From an uncultured Oscillospiraceae bacterium (lineage in GTDB: Bacteria; Bacillota; Clostridia; Oscillospirales; Acutalibacteraceae): a stretch of 64,000 bases of DNA. The notes below the pieces were generated by a model that was not told where the DNA came from, did not search any database, and saw nothing but the letters and a program-made list of their open reading frames with translations. Below, in pieces: positions 25,165 through 34,404 of this stretch. The position numbers and the translations under genes were made by a program. Each line of letters starts with the position of its first letter. Within the stretch, counting starts at the first letter, position 1. The stretch lies in NCBI GenBank assembly GCA_900554335.1, contig USGT01000004.1:59148-123147 (forward strand), read 5' to 3'.

Positions 25165-25998
25165 TTGGCAATTAGAAATTATAAGCCGACTACACCGGGC
25201 CGCCGTAATATGTCTGTTATAGATTACAGCGAACTTTCAAAAGTTAAACCGGAAAAAAGTTTGCTTTGCTCATTGAATAAAAAAGCTGGACGCAACAGCT
25301 ACGGCCGAATCACAGTTCGTCACAGAGGCGGCGGAAACAGAAAGAAATACCGTATTATCGACTTCAAAAGACGTAACTTCGGCGTAACAGGAAAAGTTTT
25401 AACACTTGAATACGATCCGAACAGATCTTCTCACATCGCACTCGTTGAGTTCGAAGGCGGAGAAAAAAGATACATCATCGCACCTCAAGACCTCAAAGTT
25501 GGTCAAGAAATAGTTGCAGGTGCAGAAGCTGACATCAAAGTTGGTAACGCACTTCCTTTAGTTAACATTCCTGTTGGTACATTCGTTCACAACATTGAAC
25601 TTTACCCAGGAAAAGGCGCACAGCTCGCAAGAGCAGCAGGAATCATGGCTCAGCTCATGGCTAAAGAAGGAAAAATGGCACTTTTGAGACTTCCTTCAGG
25701 CGAGCTTAGAAATGTTCCAGTTGAATGCATGGCAACAATCGGTCAAGTAGGAAACATCGACCATGAAAACGTTAAAATCGGTAAAGCCGGACGTAAACGT
25801 AACATGGGCTGGAGACCTACTGTAAGAGGTTCTGTAATGAACCCATGCGATCACCCGCACGGTGGTGGTGAAGGTAAATCTCCTGTTGGACGTCCTGGTC
25901 CTTGCACACCTTGGGGTAAACCTGCACTCGGCTACAAGACTCGTTCTAAGAAGAAAGCTTCTAATAAATATATTGTTAAACGCAGAAACAGTAAATAA
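25165..25998 (+). CDS. rplB: Ribosomal protein L2 (uL2)
   Basis: Core 50S protein needed for subunit joining. 277 residues: MAIRNYKPTTPGRRNMSV, the IAPQDLKVGQ segment and GRPGPCTPWGKPALG near the C-terminus. TTG start after AAGGAGAG. The 99-base gap before it holds a hairpin GGGAG/CTCCC (about 25115-25128) without a T-run. Confidence 0.97.
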   Translation: MAIRNYKPTTPGRRNMSVIDYSELSKVKPEKSLLCSLNKKAGRNSYGRITVRHRGGGNRKKYRIIDFKRRNFGVTGKVLTLEYDPNRSSHIALVEFEGGEKRYIIAPQDLKVGQEIVAGAEADIKVGNALPLVNIPVGTFVHNIELYPGKGAQLARAAGIMAQLMAKEGKMALLRLPSGELRNVPVECMATIGQVGNIDHENVKIGKAGRKRNMGWRPTVRGSVMNPCDHPHGGGEGKSPVGRPGPCTPWGKPALGYKTRSKKKASNKYIVKRRNSK

Positions 25999-26019
25999 CA
26001 GGGAAAGGAGTTTGATAAA

Positions 26020-26298
26020 GTGAGCAGAAGTTTGAAAAAAGCACCTTTCGTGCAACCAGTACTTTTTAAAAGAGTTACTGAACTTAACAAAAGCGGCGAA
26101 AAGAAAATTTTGAAAACCTGGAGCAGATCTTCAACTATCTTCCCGGAATTCGTAGGACATACATTTGCTGTTCATGATGGACGCAAACACGTTCCTGTAT
26201 ATGTTACTGAGGATATGGTTGGACATAAACTTGGTGAATTTGCTCCGACAAGGACCTTCAAAGGTCACGCCGGCTCAAAAACAACGGGTAAGAAATAA
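26020..26298 (+). CDS. rpsS: Ribosomal protein S19 (uS19)
   Basis: 30S head protein. 92 residues; SRSLKKAPFV start, SRSSTIFPEFVGHTFAVHDG and GHKLGEFAPTRTFKGH. GTG start, AAAGGAG upstream. Confidence 0.97.
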   Translation: MSRSLKKAPFVQPVLFKRVTELNKSGEKKILKTWSRSSTIFPEFVGHTFAVHDGRKHVPVYVTEDMVGHKLGEFAPTRTFKGHAGSKTTGKK

Positions 26299-26319
26299 TA
26301 GGTGAAAGGAGTTGTGAAT

Positions 26320-26655
26320 ATGGAAGCAAGAGCACATTTGAGATACGCTCGCATTTCACCTAGGAAGGTTTCAATAGTTTTAGACTTAATAAGAAACAAA
26401 CCTGTTGAATATGCTATGGCAGTTCTCAAGCACACACCTAAATCAGCATGCGAATATTTAATCAAATTGCTGAACTCTGCAATAGCCAACGCTGTGAACA
26501 ATAATCAAATGGATGCGTCAAAGCTTTATGTTTCAGAGTGTTTTGCGTGTCCGGGACCAATTCTTAAGAGAATCAGACCAATGTCAAAAGGTCGCGCTTA
26601 CAGAATTGAAAAAAGAACATCACATGTTACTATAGTTCTAAAAGAAAAAAACTAG
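26320..26655 (+). CDS. rplV: Ribosomal protein L22 (uL22)
   Basis: 50S tunnel-lining protein. From the ATG at 26320 (AAAGGAG at 8 bases) it has 111 residues beginning MEARAHLRYARISPRKVSIV. An in-frame GTG at 26302 lies before the ribosome site and is rejected. Confidence 0.96.
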   Translation: MEARAHLRYARISPRKVSIVLDLIRNKPVEYAMAVLKHTPKSACEYLIKLLNSAIANAVNNNQMDASKLYVSECFACPGPILKRIRPMSKGRAYRIEKRTSHVTIVLKEKN

Positions 26656-26673
26656 TGGAAAAGGAGGGCAACT

Positions 26674-27363
26674 ATGGGACAGAAAGTAAATCCAAGTGGA
26701 TTTCGTGTTGGAGTAATTAAAAATTGGGATTCCAGATGGTTTGTAAAGAAAAAAGATTTTGCTGATGCTTTAGTAGAAGACTACAAACTTCGCACAATTT
26801 TAACCAAAAAGTTAAAATCAGCAGGAGTTCCGAAAATCGAAATAGAGAGAGATAGCAACAAAATTCGTTTACACATTCACTGTGCTAAACCAGGTGTGGT
26901 AATCGGAAAAGGCGGTGCTGAAATTGAAAAATTGAAAGCATTTTGCAAAACTATTACCAAAAAACCTGTTATTATCAACATAGTTGAAGTTAAAAATGTT
27001 GACACTAATGCTCAATTAGTTGCAGAAAACATTGCAGCTCAGCTCGAAAAGAGAATTTCTTTCAGACGTGCGCTCAAACAATCAATGGGCCGTGCTATGA
27101 AATGCGGAGCAAAAGGAATAAAAACCCAAGTTTCCGGAAGACTTGCAGGAGCTGAAATCGCAAGAACAGAGCATTATCATGAAGGAACTATTCCACTTCA
27201 AACCATAAGAGCTGACATAGATTACGGTTTTGCAGAAGCAGCCACAACCTATGGAATTATCGGGGTTAAAGTTTGGATTTATAAAGGCGAAATTTTACTC
27301 AATTCAATGAAGGAGTCTGTAAAAGGAGGCGGAAGAAATAATGCTACTACCAAAAAGAACTAA
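26674..27363 (+). CDS. rpsC: Ribosomal protein S3 (uS3)
   Basis: 30S head protein at the mRNA entry. 229 residues: MGQKVNPSGFRVGVIKNWDS, a KH domain with VIGKGGAEIEKL, and GAEIARTEHYHEGTIPLQT. The C-terminus overlaps rplP by 23 bases. Confidence 0.97.
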   Translation: MGQKVNPSGFRVGVIKNWDSRWFVKKKDFADALVEDYKLRTILTKKLKSAGVPKIEIERDSNKIRLHIHCAKPGVVIGKGGAEIEKLKAFCKTITKKPVIINIVEVKNVDTNAQLVAENIAAQLEKRISFRRALKQSMGRAMKCGAKGIKTQVSGRLAGAEIARTEHYHEGTIPLQTIRADIDYGFAEAATTYGIIGVKVWIYKGEILLNSMKESVKGGGRNNATTKKN

Positions 27364-27763
27364 GTACAGAAAAATGCACAGAGGTAGAATGAAAGGCAAA
27401 GCAACCAGAGGAAACACAGTTTCTCACGGCGATTTTGGTCTTCAAACTTTAGAACCCGCCTGGATTACTTCAAATCAGATCGAAGCAGCCCGTGTTGCTA
27501 TGACAAGGTTCTGCAAAAGGGTTGGTAAAGTTTGGATTAAGATATTCCCAGACAAACCTGTAACTAAAAAACCGGCTGAAACCCGCATGGGTAAAGGTAA
27601 AGGTGCTCCTGAATTTTGGGTAGCAGTTGTTAAGCCGGGCAGAGTTATGTTCGAAATTGGCGATGTTCCTGAAGCAACCGCCAGAGAAGCAATGAGACTG
27701 GCAGCAAATAAGTTACCAGTTAAATGCAAATTTATAAGGAAAGAAACGGATGGTGAGGTTTAA
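27341..27763 (+). CDS. rplP: Ribosomal protein L16 (uL16)
   Basis: 50S protein near the A site. 140 residues: MLLPKRTKYRKMHRGRMKG, GLQTLEPAWITSNQIEAAR and MGKGKGAPEFWVAVVKPG. The start lies within the end of rpsC, preceded by AAAGGAGGCGG; the stop overlaps the rpmC start. Confidence 0.97.
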   Translation: MLLPKRTKYRKMHRGRMKGKATRGNTVSHGDFGLQTLEPAWITSNQIEAARVAMTRFCKRVGKVWIKIFPDKPVTKKPAETRMGKGKGAPEFWVAVVKPGRVMFEIGDVPEATAREAMRLAANKLPVKCKFIRKETDGEV

Positions 27764-27972
27764 TGAAGAAAACTGCAGAAATTAAAAAATTAAGTCAAGA
27801 AGACTTAATCGCAAAATTAAAAGACCTTAAATCCGAACTTTTTAACCTTAGATTTCAGCTTGCTATAAACCAGCTAGAAAATCCTATGCGCATTAAAGCT
27901 GTAAGAAAAGATATAGCTAGGGTTCAAACGTTTCTTAGAGAGAAAGAACTAAGCGAAAGCGCCCAGGCGTAA
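27763..27972 (+). CDS. rpmC: Ribosomal protein L29 (uL29)
   Basis: Small 50S protein at the tunnel exit. 69 residues, two helices, with LKSELFNLRFQLAINQLENP. TAATG overlap with rplP indicates translational coupling. Confidence 0.95.
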   Translation: MKKTAEIKKLSQEDLIAKLKDLKSELFNLRFQLAINQLENPMRIKAVRKDIARVQTFLREKELSESAQA

Positions 27973-27992
27973 CGGAAGGAGGATGGATTATT

Positions 27993-28250
27993 TTGAGCGA
28001 AAGGAATATGAGAAAGGTTAAAATAGGCAAGGTTGTTAGCGACAAAATGGATAAAACCATAGTCGTAGCAGTTGAAGACAGCATTAGGCATCCACTTTAC
28101 AAAAAAATCGTTAAACGCACACAACGTTTTAAAGCTCATGACGAAAACAACGAGTGCGGAATCGGCGATAGAGTAAAGATTATGGAAACAAGACCTTTAT
28201 CAAAAGATAAAAACTGGAGACTCGTTAGCATAATTGAAAAAGCTAAATAA
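27993..28250 (+). CDS. rpsQ: Ribosomal protein S17 (uS17)
   Basis: Primary 16S rRNA-binding protein, OB fold. 85 residues, with GKVVSDKMDKTIVVAVE and GDRVKIMETRPLSKDK. TTG start after GGAAGGAGG. Confidence 0.96.
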   Translation: MSERNMRKVKIGKVVSDKMDKTIVVAVEDSIRHPLYKKIVKRTQRFKAHDENNECGIGDRVKIMETRPLSKDKNWRLVSIIEKAK

Positions 28251-28296
28251 CCATTAATAATAGAAGATTTTTATTCAGTTAGGGGGAAAATAAAGC

Positions 28297-28665
28297 ATGA
28301 TACAACCTCAAACACGTTTGAAAGTTGCGGATAACACCGGTGCAAAAGAAATAATGTGTTTCAGAGTTTTAGGTGGAACCCGTAGAAGATATGCAAGAAT
28401 CGGCGATGTAATAGTTGCTTCTGTTAAAAAAGCATCACCCGGCGGCGTTGTTAAAAAAGGTGACGTTGTTAAAGCAGTAGTAGTTCGTATGAAATCGAAA
28501 ACCAGAAGAGCAGACGGTTCTTATATCGGATTCGATGAAAATTCAGCAGTTATAATCAAAGAGGATAAAACTCCAAAGGGCACACGTATTTTCGGACCAG
28601 TTGCTCGTGAATTACGTGACAAGGGATATTTGAAAATATCAAGCTTAGCTCCGGAAGTTCTCTAA
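28297..28665 (+). CDS. rplN: Ribosomal protein L14 (uL14)
   Basis: 50S protein at the subunit interface. 122 residues: MIQPQTRLKVADNTGAKEIM and GTRIFGPVARELR. Confidence 0.97.
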   Translation: MIQPQTRLKVADNTGAKEIMCFRVLGGTRRRYARIGDVIVASVKKASPGGVVKKGDVVKAVVVRMKSKTRRADGSYIGFDENSAVIIKEDKTPKGTRIFGPVARELRDKGYLKISSLAPEVL

Positions 28666-28683
28666 TATAGGAGGTGTTTGTTT

Positions 28684-29028
28684 GTGTTTAAAAGTGCATC
28701 GAAGCTTCACAGCGGAAAAATTCGTTTGAAAACAGGCGATAAAGTTGTTGTTCTTAGCGGAAAAGATAAGGGCAAAGAAGGCAAAATCGTTGCAGTTAGC
28801 CCAAAAGAAGGCAAGCTTATAGTTGAAGGCGTTAACATCGTTTCGAAACACGTTAAACCTCGCCGTGCAGGAGAGGAAGGCGGAATCGTTAAAACCGAAG
28901 GCGCTCTTTATGCATGCAAAGTGCAGCTTGTTTGCCCGAAATGCGGTAAAGCAACTAGAATCGCACACAAGATAGCAGAAGACGGCAAGAAAAAGCGGAG
29001 CTGTAAAAAATGCGGCGAAGTGTTATAA
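28684..29028 (+). CDS. rplX: Ribosomal protein L24 (uL24) with zinc ribbon
   Basis: 50S assembly initiator with a KOW domain (LKTGDKVVVLSGKDKGKEG). The C-terminal half carries CPKC and CKKC pairs, a zinc-ribbon form common in Clostridia. GTG at 28684 is 9 bases after AGGAGG; the in-frame TTG at 28678 is too close to it. 114 residues. Confidence 0.95.
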   Translation: MFKSASKLHSGKIRLKTGDKVVVLSGKDKGKEGKIVAVSPKEGKLIVEGVNIVSKHVKPRRAGEEGGIVKTEGALYACKVQLVCPKCGKATRIAHKIAEDGKKKRSCKKCGEVL

Positions 29029-29040
29029 GGGGGGTTATGA

Positions 29041-29580
29041 ATGGCAAGGCTAAAAGATTTTTATAAAGAAAATGTTGTTTCTAAGCTTACTGAAAAGTTT
29101 GGATACAAAAACGTAATGCAAGTACCTAAGCTCGTTAAGGTAGTAATAAACGTAGGTGCAGGCGAAGCTAGAGATAATTCAAAAGTTATAAATTCTATTC
29201 TTGAAGATCTCGGAACAATCACCGGCCAGAAGGCAGTTGTTTGCACAGCACGTAGATCAGTTGCAAACTTCAAAGTTCGTGAAGGCATGAAAATCGGTGC
29301 AAAAGTTACACTTCGTGGAGACAAGATGTATGAATTTTTAGACAGATTCTTCAATCTCGCACTTCCACGCGTAAGAGACTTTAGAGGAATTAATCCTAAG
29401 TCTTTTGACGGAAAAGGTAACTACAACATGGGAGTTAAAGAACAGCTTATATTCCCTGAAATCGATTATGATAAGATCGATAGCATTAGAGGAATGGACA
29501 TTTCTATTTCAACTACTGCACAAACCGATGATGAAGCTAGAGAATTATTAAGGCTTATGGGCGCACCATTTGCAAAATAA
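29041..29580 (+). CDS. rplE: Ribosomal protein L5 (uL5)
   Basis: 50S central-protuberance protein contacting 5S rRNA. 179 residues, with VVINVGAGEA, RDFRGINPKSFDGKGNYNMG and EQLIFPEIDYDK. Confidence 0.97.
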   Translation: MARLKDFYKENVVSKLTEKFGYKNVMQVPKLVKVVINVGAGEARDNSKVINSILEDLGTITGQKAVVCTARRSVANFKVREGMKIGAKVTLRGDKMYEFLDRFFNLALPRVRDFRGINPKSFDGKGNYNMGVKEQLIFPEIDYDKIDSIRGMDISISTTAQTDDEARELLRLMGAPFAK

Positions 29581-29592
29581 GGAGGGAATATT

Positions 29593-29778
29593 GTGGCTAA
29601 AACGTCGCTTAAAGTAAAACAGAAAAGAGAGCAAAAATTTTCTACTCGTGAATACTCCCGTTGCAGAATTTGCGGTAGGCCGCATGGTTACCTTCGCAAA
29701 TTTGGCATATGTCGTATTTGTTTTAGGGAGCTCGCGCACAAAGGCGAAATTCCAGGCATAAGAAAAGCAAGTTGGTAA
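29593..29778 (+). CDS. rpsZ: Ribosomal protein S14 type Z (uS14)
   Basis: 30S head protein, zinc-binding short form of 61 residues with CRICGRPHGY and CRICFRELA supplying the four Cys. GTG start after GGAGGG. Confidence 0.96.
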   Translation: MAKTSLKVKQKREQKFSTREYSRCRICGRPHGYLRKFGICRICFRELAHKGEIPGIRKASW

Positions 29779-29803
29779 AATTGGCAAAGGAGGTAAATTA
29801 CAA

Positions 29804-30202
29804 ATGCAAATAACTGATGCAATTGCAGATTTGCTTACAAGAATTAGAAACGCTTGTTCTGCAAAACATGAATCGGTAGAGGTTCCTTCCTCTAACATGA
29901 AAAAAGCTATAGTACAGGTTTTGCTTGATGAAGGATATATCAGAAAATTCATGATTCTTGATGACGGCAAACAAGGTATTATTAAGATTTTTCTTAAATA
30001 CACCGAAGATAAAAAACCTGCTATCACAGGTATTAAAAGAGTTTCTAAGCCCGGACTTAGGATCTACAGCAGCGTAGAAAACATGCCTAAGGTTATCAAA
30101 GGGCTCGGTATCGCAATCGTTTCAACGTCAAAAGGCGTAATGACAGATCGCAGAGCTAGAAAAGAAAAAGTCGGTGGAGAAGTTTTAGCTTTTGTGTGGT
30201 AA
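29804..30202 (+). CDS. rpsH: Ribosomal protein S8 (uS8)
   Basis: Primary 16S binder; in E. coli also the spc operon regulator. 132 residues: ITDAIADLLTRIRNA and STSKGVMTDRRARKEKVGGE. Confidence 0.97.
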   Translation: MQITDAIADLLTRIRNACSAKHESVEVPSSNMKKAIVQVLLDEGYIRKFMILDDGKQGIIKIFLKYTEDKKPAITGIKRVSKPGLRIYSSVENMPKVIKGLGIAIVSTSKGVMTDRRARKEKVGGEVLAFVW

Positions 30203-30219
30203 AGAAAGGAGGATAAACT

Positions 30220-30756
30220 ATGTCGAGAATTGGTAAAAAGCCAGTTGCTATTCCAGCAGGGGTAGAAGCAAAAATCGGTGATGGAATGATCACAATCACT
30301 GGACCTAAAGGCACACTCACTCAGCCTATTCATCCTAAAATGAAGGTTGAAATCAACGATGGAGTAATCACGGTTTCAAGACCTAACGATCTTAAAGAAA
30401 ATCGTGCGCTTCACGGTCTTACACGTTCACTCATCAACAATATGGTTGAAGGTGTTACAAACGGATATAAAAAAGATTTGGAAGTAAACGGCGTTGGATA
30501 CCGTGTTCAAAAACAAGGAAGCAATTTAGTTTTGAACTTAGGCTATTCTCACCAAGTTATTGTTCCTGAAGTTGAAGGAATTAAATTCGAAGCTCAAGGA
30601 AACAAGATTTCTGTTATCGGAATTGACAAACAAAAAGTTGGTCAAGTCGCTGCTGAAATCAGAGAAAAACGTCCTCCGGAACCTTATAAAGGAAAAGGCA
30701 TTAAATATGCTGATGAGGTTATTAGGCGCAAAGAGGGTAAAACAGGTAAGAAATAG
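30220..30756 (+). CDS. rplF: Ribosomal protein L6 (uL6)
   Basis: 50S protein at the GTPase centre. 178 residues: MSRIGKKPVAIPAGVEAKIG and KRPPEPYKGKGIKYADE. Confidence 0.97.
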   Translation: MSRIGKKPVAIPAGVEAKIGDGMITITGPKGTLTQPIHPKMKVEINDGVITVSRPNDLKENRALHGLTRSLINNMVEGVTNGYKKDLEVNGVGYRVQKQGSNLVLNLGYSHQVIVPEVEGIKFEAQGNKISVIGIDKQKVGQVAAEIREKRPPEPYKGKGIKYADEVIRRKEGKTGKK

Positions 30757-30772
30757 TTAGGAGGGTGAATAA

Positions 30773-31132
30773 ATGGTAAACAAGGCAGATAAGAATCAGG
30801 CCCGTTTAAAACGTCACAGACGAGTAAGAGGAAAAATCTCCGGAACAGCTGCTCGTCCAAGGCTTAATGTTTTCCGTTCTAGAAGCAATATAAGCGTTCA
30901 AATTATTGACGATATATCTGCAAAAACTTTAGTGAGTGCTTCTAGCTATGAAAAAGATTTTGGAATTTATGGCGGAAATAAAGAAGCGGCCGCAAAAGTT
31001 GGAAAATTGGTTGCACAGCGTGCTCTTGAAAAAGGAATCGAAAGCGTAGTTTTTGACCGTGGAGGATATGTATTCCATGGACGTGTAAAAGCTTTAGCTG
31101 AAGGTGCACGCGAGGCAGGACTTAAATTTTAA
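30773..31132 (+). CDS. rplR: Ribosomal protein L18 (uL18)
   Basis: 5S rRNA-binding 50S protein. 119 residues: RHRRVRGKISGTAARPRLNV and FDRGGYVFHGRVKALAEGAR. Confidence 0.97.
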   Translation: MVNKADKNQARLKRHRRVRGKISGTAARPRLNVFRSRSNISVQIIDDISAKTLVSASSYEKDFGIYGGNKEAAAKVGKLVAQRALEKGIESVVFDRGGYVFHGRVKALAEGAREAGLKF

Positions 31133-31153
31133 TTTAAAAGGAGGGAAAAACTT

Positions 31154-31654
31154 TTGGCTAGAATTGACGGTTCAGTACTTGATTTAAAAGAAAAATTAGT
31201 TGCTATTAATAGGGTATCAAAAACAGTTAAAGGCGGACGTATTTTTAAATTTGCTGCTCTTATGGTAGTTGGAGACGGAAAAGGAACAGTTGGATTTGGC
31301 ATTGGTAAATCTGGCGAAGTTCCGGACGCTATAAGAAAAGGAATTGAGGATGCTAAGAAAAACCTCATAAGAGTTCCTTTAAAAGGAAGCACAATTCCTC
31401 ACGAAGTTTTAGGTTCTTACGGTGCTGCAAGAGTTCTTTTGAAACCTGCTGCTCCTGGTACAGGAGTTAAAGCCGGTGGACCGGTTCGTGCAGTTGTTGA
31501 ATCTGCAGGAATCAAAGACATTCGCACAAAGGCACTTCGCTCTAACAACCCGTGCAATGTTGTAAGGGCTACAATCGAAGGCCTCAGCCAACTTCGCACT
31601 GCTGCTGAAATTGCAGAGCTTAGAGAAAAAACTGTTGAAGAAATCATCAAATAG
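31154..31654 (+). CDS. rpsE: Ribosomal protein S5 (uS5)
   Basis: 30S fidelity protein. 166 residues: VSKTVKGGRIFKFAALMVVG and GSYGAARVLLKPAAPGTGV. TTG start after GGAGGG. The gene usually next, rpmD (L30), is absent. Confidence 0.97.
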   Translation: MARIDGSVLDLKEKLVAINRVSKTVKGGRIFKFAALMVVGDGKGTVGFGIGKSGEVPDAIRKGIEDAKKNLIRVPLKGSTIPHEVLGSYGAARVLLKPAAPGTGVKAGGPVRAVVESAGIKDIRTKALRSNNPCNVVRATIEGLSQLRTAAEIAELREKTVEEIIK

Positions 31655-31663
31655 TTTTAAAAA

Positions 31664-31692
31664 TTGTTTTGTGTTTATAAATATGGTAAAAT
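31664..31692 (+). promoter_or_regulatory. Internal promoter before rplO
   Basis: TTGTTT (31664-31669), 17-base spacer, extended -10 TGGTAAAAT (TAAAAT 31687-31692). The following transcribed 110 bases hold hairpins GTGTTTG/CAAGCAC (31698-31717), GGG/CCC (about 31722-31733) and CAGGT/ACCTG (about 31734-31760). Confidence 0.65.
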
Positions 31693-31813
31693 ACTAGGTG
31701 TTTGTTTTTGCAAGCACTCAGGGTTTATGCCCAGGTTAAATTCTAGGCATTTTACCTGTTTTGCAAATACGCAAGCTGTTGTTTGTGTATAAAAAGTAGG
31801 AGGTGAACAGTAA

Positions 31814-32254
31814 ATGGAGCTTCAAGATTTAGTATGTCCGGAAGGTTCAAGAAAAGCTTCTAAAAGAATAGGCAGAGGTCATGGTTCAGGCCAAGGAAAA
31901 ACCGCAGGTAAAGGACATAAAGGCCAAAAAGCTAGGTCCGGCGGCGGAGTTCGCCCAGGATTTGAAGGTGGACAAATGCCTCTTCAAAGAAGAATTCCTA
32001 AAAGAGGATTCAAAAATATTTTCGCTAAGAAAGTTATTTCTATTAATGTTGAAGAATTAGAAAAATTTGGCGAAGGTTCTGTTGTTGATGCAAACGAACT
32101 TATAAACATGGGCCTTATTAAACGTGATTTTGATAAAATCAAAATTTTAGGTAACGGCAATCTTACTAAGAATCTAACAGTTAAAGCACAGATGTTTTCG
32201 AAATCTGCAATTGAAAAAATCGAATCTGCAGGCGGGAAGGCGGAGGTGATCTAG
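31814..32254 (+). CDS. rplO: Ribosomal protein L15 (uL15)
   Basis: 50S assembly protein. 146 residues: GRGHGSGQGKTAGKGHKGQK, FEGGQMPLQRRIPKRGF. Directly abuts secY. Confidence 0.97.
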   Translation: MELQDLVCPEGSRKASKRIGRGHGSGQGKTAGKGHKGQKARSGGGVRPGFEGGQMPLQRRIPKRGFKNIFAKKVISINVEELEKFGEGSVVDANELINMGLIKRDFDKIKILGNGNLTKNLTVKAQMFSKSAIEKIESAGGKAEVI

Positions 32255-33580
32255 TTGATTAGGACGTTGATAAACTCTTGGAAAGTTAAAGAGTTGAGAC
32301 GAAAATTATTGTTCACCATAATGATAATTGTCGTTTTTAGAATAGGTTCCGTGATTCCTGTGCCGTTTTTGGATGTTAACGCACTTGCAGGCTTGATGGG
32401 AAGCCTTGGAGAAAACGGTGCGATCCTTAATTATTTGGATACACTCTCCGGAGGAGCATTTGCTCAGGCCACAATTTTTGCAATGTCAGTTTCACCTTAT
32501 ATTAACGCTTCAATAGTCATTCAGCTTATGACGGTTGCGCTTCCTTACCTTGAATCTCTTCAAAAAGAGGGCGAAGAAGGAAGAAAGAAACTCACTGCAA
32601 TTACAAGATATGTGACCATAATTATTGCACTTCTTCAAGGCACTGCATTTTACTTCTATTTAAGAAGTGGCGGATTCCAAGGTGTGCCGATTGTTAAGTA
32701 CACCGAAGGTGTCGAAGGAATATTCGTTGGTGTTGTAATTGTTCTTTCGTTTGTTGCCGGTGCAGCGTTTGTTATGTGGCTTGGTGAGCAAGTTAACGTC
32801 AAGGGCGTTGGAAATGGAATTTCTATTTTAATGTTTGCCGGAATTGTTTCGAGGATGCCGAGTTTGATTGCTAAGTTAGTGGGTTACACTTCGCTTGCAA
32901 TTTCAAACCCTGATAATTTCTTCATGTTCTATGTTTACGTTCCATTATTTATAGTTCTTTTCATGTTCTTAATGTGGATAATCGTTTCAATGAACGATGC
33001 AGAAAGAAGAATCCCGATTCAATACGCTCAAAGAACTGTTGGAAGAAAAATGTATGCAGGCCAAAGCAGCCACATACCTTTAAAAGTAGGCATTGCTGGA
33101 GTTATGCCGGTAATATTTGCAAGCCAGATATTAATGATTCCTAACTTCGTTAATTTCTTTGCAAAACCAACAGGATTTTGGAAAACTGTTCTTGACTCAC
33201 TTTCAGTTAATGGAACAGGTTACACAATTTGTTATTTCTTTTTAATTTTTGTATTTGCATATTTTTATGTTGAAATCACTTATAATCCGGTTGAAATTGC
33301 TAACAATTTGCGTCAAAGCAATGCAGCAATTCCGGGAATTAGGCCGGGCAAGCCAACGGCTGACTACATAGCAAAAGTTCTTTCGAAAGTTACTTTCCTT
33401 GGCGCTTTGCTCTTAGCGGTTGTTTCGCTTTTACCGATTGGATTCACAAATTTAACCGGAATGCACAACCTTTCAATGGGCGGAACTTCAATCATAATTA
33501 TGGTTGGTGTTGCTCTTGAAACGGTTAAGCAGCTTGAATCTCAACTTATGATGCGTCATTACAAAGGATTTTTAAATTAA
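32255..33580 (+). CDS. secY: Protein translocase subunit SecY
   Basis: Channel of the Sec translocon, which would export the many signal-peptide proteins in this window. 441 residues with ten membrane spans, DTLSGGAFAQATIFAMSVSP (plug region), ITYNPVEIANNLRQSNAAIPG and the C-terminal GGTSIIIMVGV. TTG start at the rplO stop, GGAGGTGATC upstream. Confidence 0.97.
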   Translation: MIRTLINSWKVKELRRKLLFTIMIIVVFRIGSVIPVPFLDVNALAGLMGSLGENGAILNYLDTLSGGAFAQATIFAMSVSPYINASIVIQLMTVALPYLESLQKEGEEGRKKLTAITRYVTIIIALLQGTAFYFYLRSGGFQGVPIVKYTEGVEGIFVGVVIVLSFVAGAAFVMWLGEQVNVKGVGNGISILMFAGIVSRMPSLIAKLVGYTSLAISNPDNFFMFYVYVPLFIVLFMFLMWIIVSMNDAERRIPIQYAQRTVGRKMYAGQSSHIPLKVGIAGVMPVIFASQILMIPNFVNFFAKPTGFWKTVLDSLSVNGTGYTICYFFLIFVFAYFYVEITYNPVEIANNLRQSNAAIPGIRPGKPTADYIAKVLSKVTFLGALLLAVVSLLPIGFTNLTGMHNLSMGGTSIIIMVGVALETVKQLESQLMMRHYKGFLN

Positions 33581-33759
33581 TAATATTATCGGTTTGATTG
33601 ATTTCGCTGGGGTTATTCCTAGCGATTTCAGACAACTGATTTTTCAAACGTTGATAAGCAGCATTGAATGTTGTGATGTCCTTTAAGCTTAGAGCTGCAC
33701 TTCGGAACTCTGAAGTGAAAAGGTATCGAATAAATTTTATAAATAAGGAGCTTTTATTA
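33581..33759 (+). promoter_or_regulatory. Structured gap between secY and adk
   Basis: 179 bases without a gene. Hairpins can be drawn at TCGCTGG/CCTAGCGA (about 33604-33627) and CACTTC/GAAGTG (about 33698-33717). No clear promoter or T-run, so its role is unknown; a regulatory leader is one possibility. Confidence 0.3.
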
Positions 33760-34401
33760 ATGAACATTATACTTTTAGGAGCACCCGGTGCTGGAAAAGG
33801 TACCCAGGCTGAAATAATCTCCGAACGTCTTAATATCCCAACAATTTCTACTGGGAATATCATAAGAGAGGCACTGAAAAACGGTACTGAAATGGGGCTC
33901 AAAGCTAAGTCCTTTATTGATAAAGGTCATCTCGTCCCTGATGAAGTCGTCATTGGAATCGTTTCAGAAAGAATAAGCAAAGATGACTGCAAAAATGGTT
34001 TTATTCTTGATGGTTTCCCAAGGACTATCGTTCAGGCTGAAGCTCTGGAAAATTCAGGTATTAAAATCGATTATGTACTTGACATTGAAGTAGATGAAGA
34101 GATTATATACAAAAGAATGTCCGGACGTCGTGTTTGCGAAAAATGCGCACGTGTTTACAATGTAAATGCCGATAAAAGACCTCGCGAAGAAGGAAAATGT
34201 GACGTGTGTGCAGGCACCCTTATCAAACGTATGGATGACAATGAAGAAACAGTTAAAGAACGCTTGAAAATTTACAGCGAACAAACTCTTCCTTTAAAAG
34301 AATTTTATGACAAGCGTGGAATGAGAACAGTTATTGACGGTTCAGCTCCTTTGGCTGAAATTACAAACAGTGTTCTTAAAGCTCTCGGAGAGGCAAAATA
34401 G
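33760..34401 (+). CDS. adk: Adenylate kinase
   Basis: Interconverts ATP+AMP and 2 ADP. 213 residues: P-loop GAPGAGKGTQ (8-17), DGFPRT, and the lid with a zinc knuckle CEKC...CDVC, the usual Gram-positive form. Start ATG at 33760 after AAGGAG; the frame is open further upstream but with no homology. Confidence 0.97.
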   Translation: MNIILLGAPGAGKGTQAEIISERLNIPTISTGNIIREALKNGTEMGLKAKSFIDKGHLVPDEVVIGIVSERISKDDCKNGFILDGFPRTIVQAEALENSGIKIDYVLDIEVDEEIIYKRMSGRRVCEKCARVYNVNADKRPREEGKCDVCAGTLIKRMDDNEETVKERLKIYSEQTLPLKEFYDKRGMRTVIDGSAPLAEITNSVLKALGEAK

Positions 34402-34404
34402 AAG

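Noticed and set aside
33664..33759. N-terminal extension of adenylate kinase
   Set aside because: The extra residues have no homology and a good ribosome site precedes the ATG at 33760.
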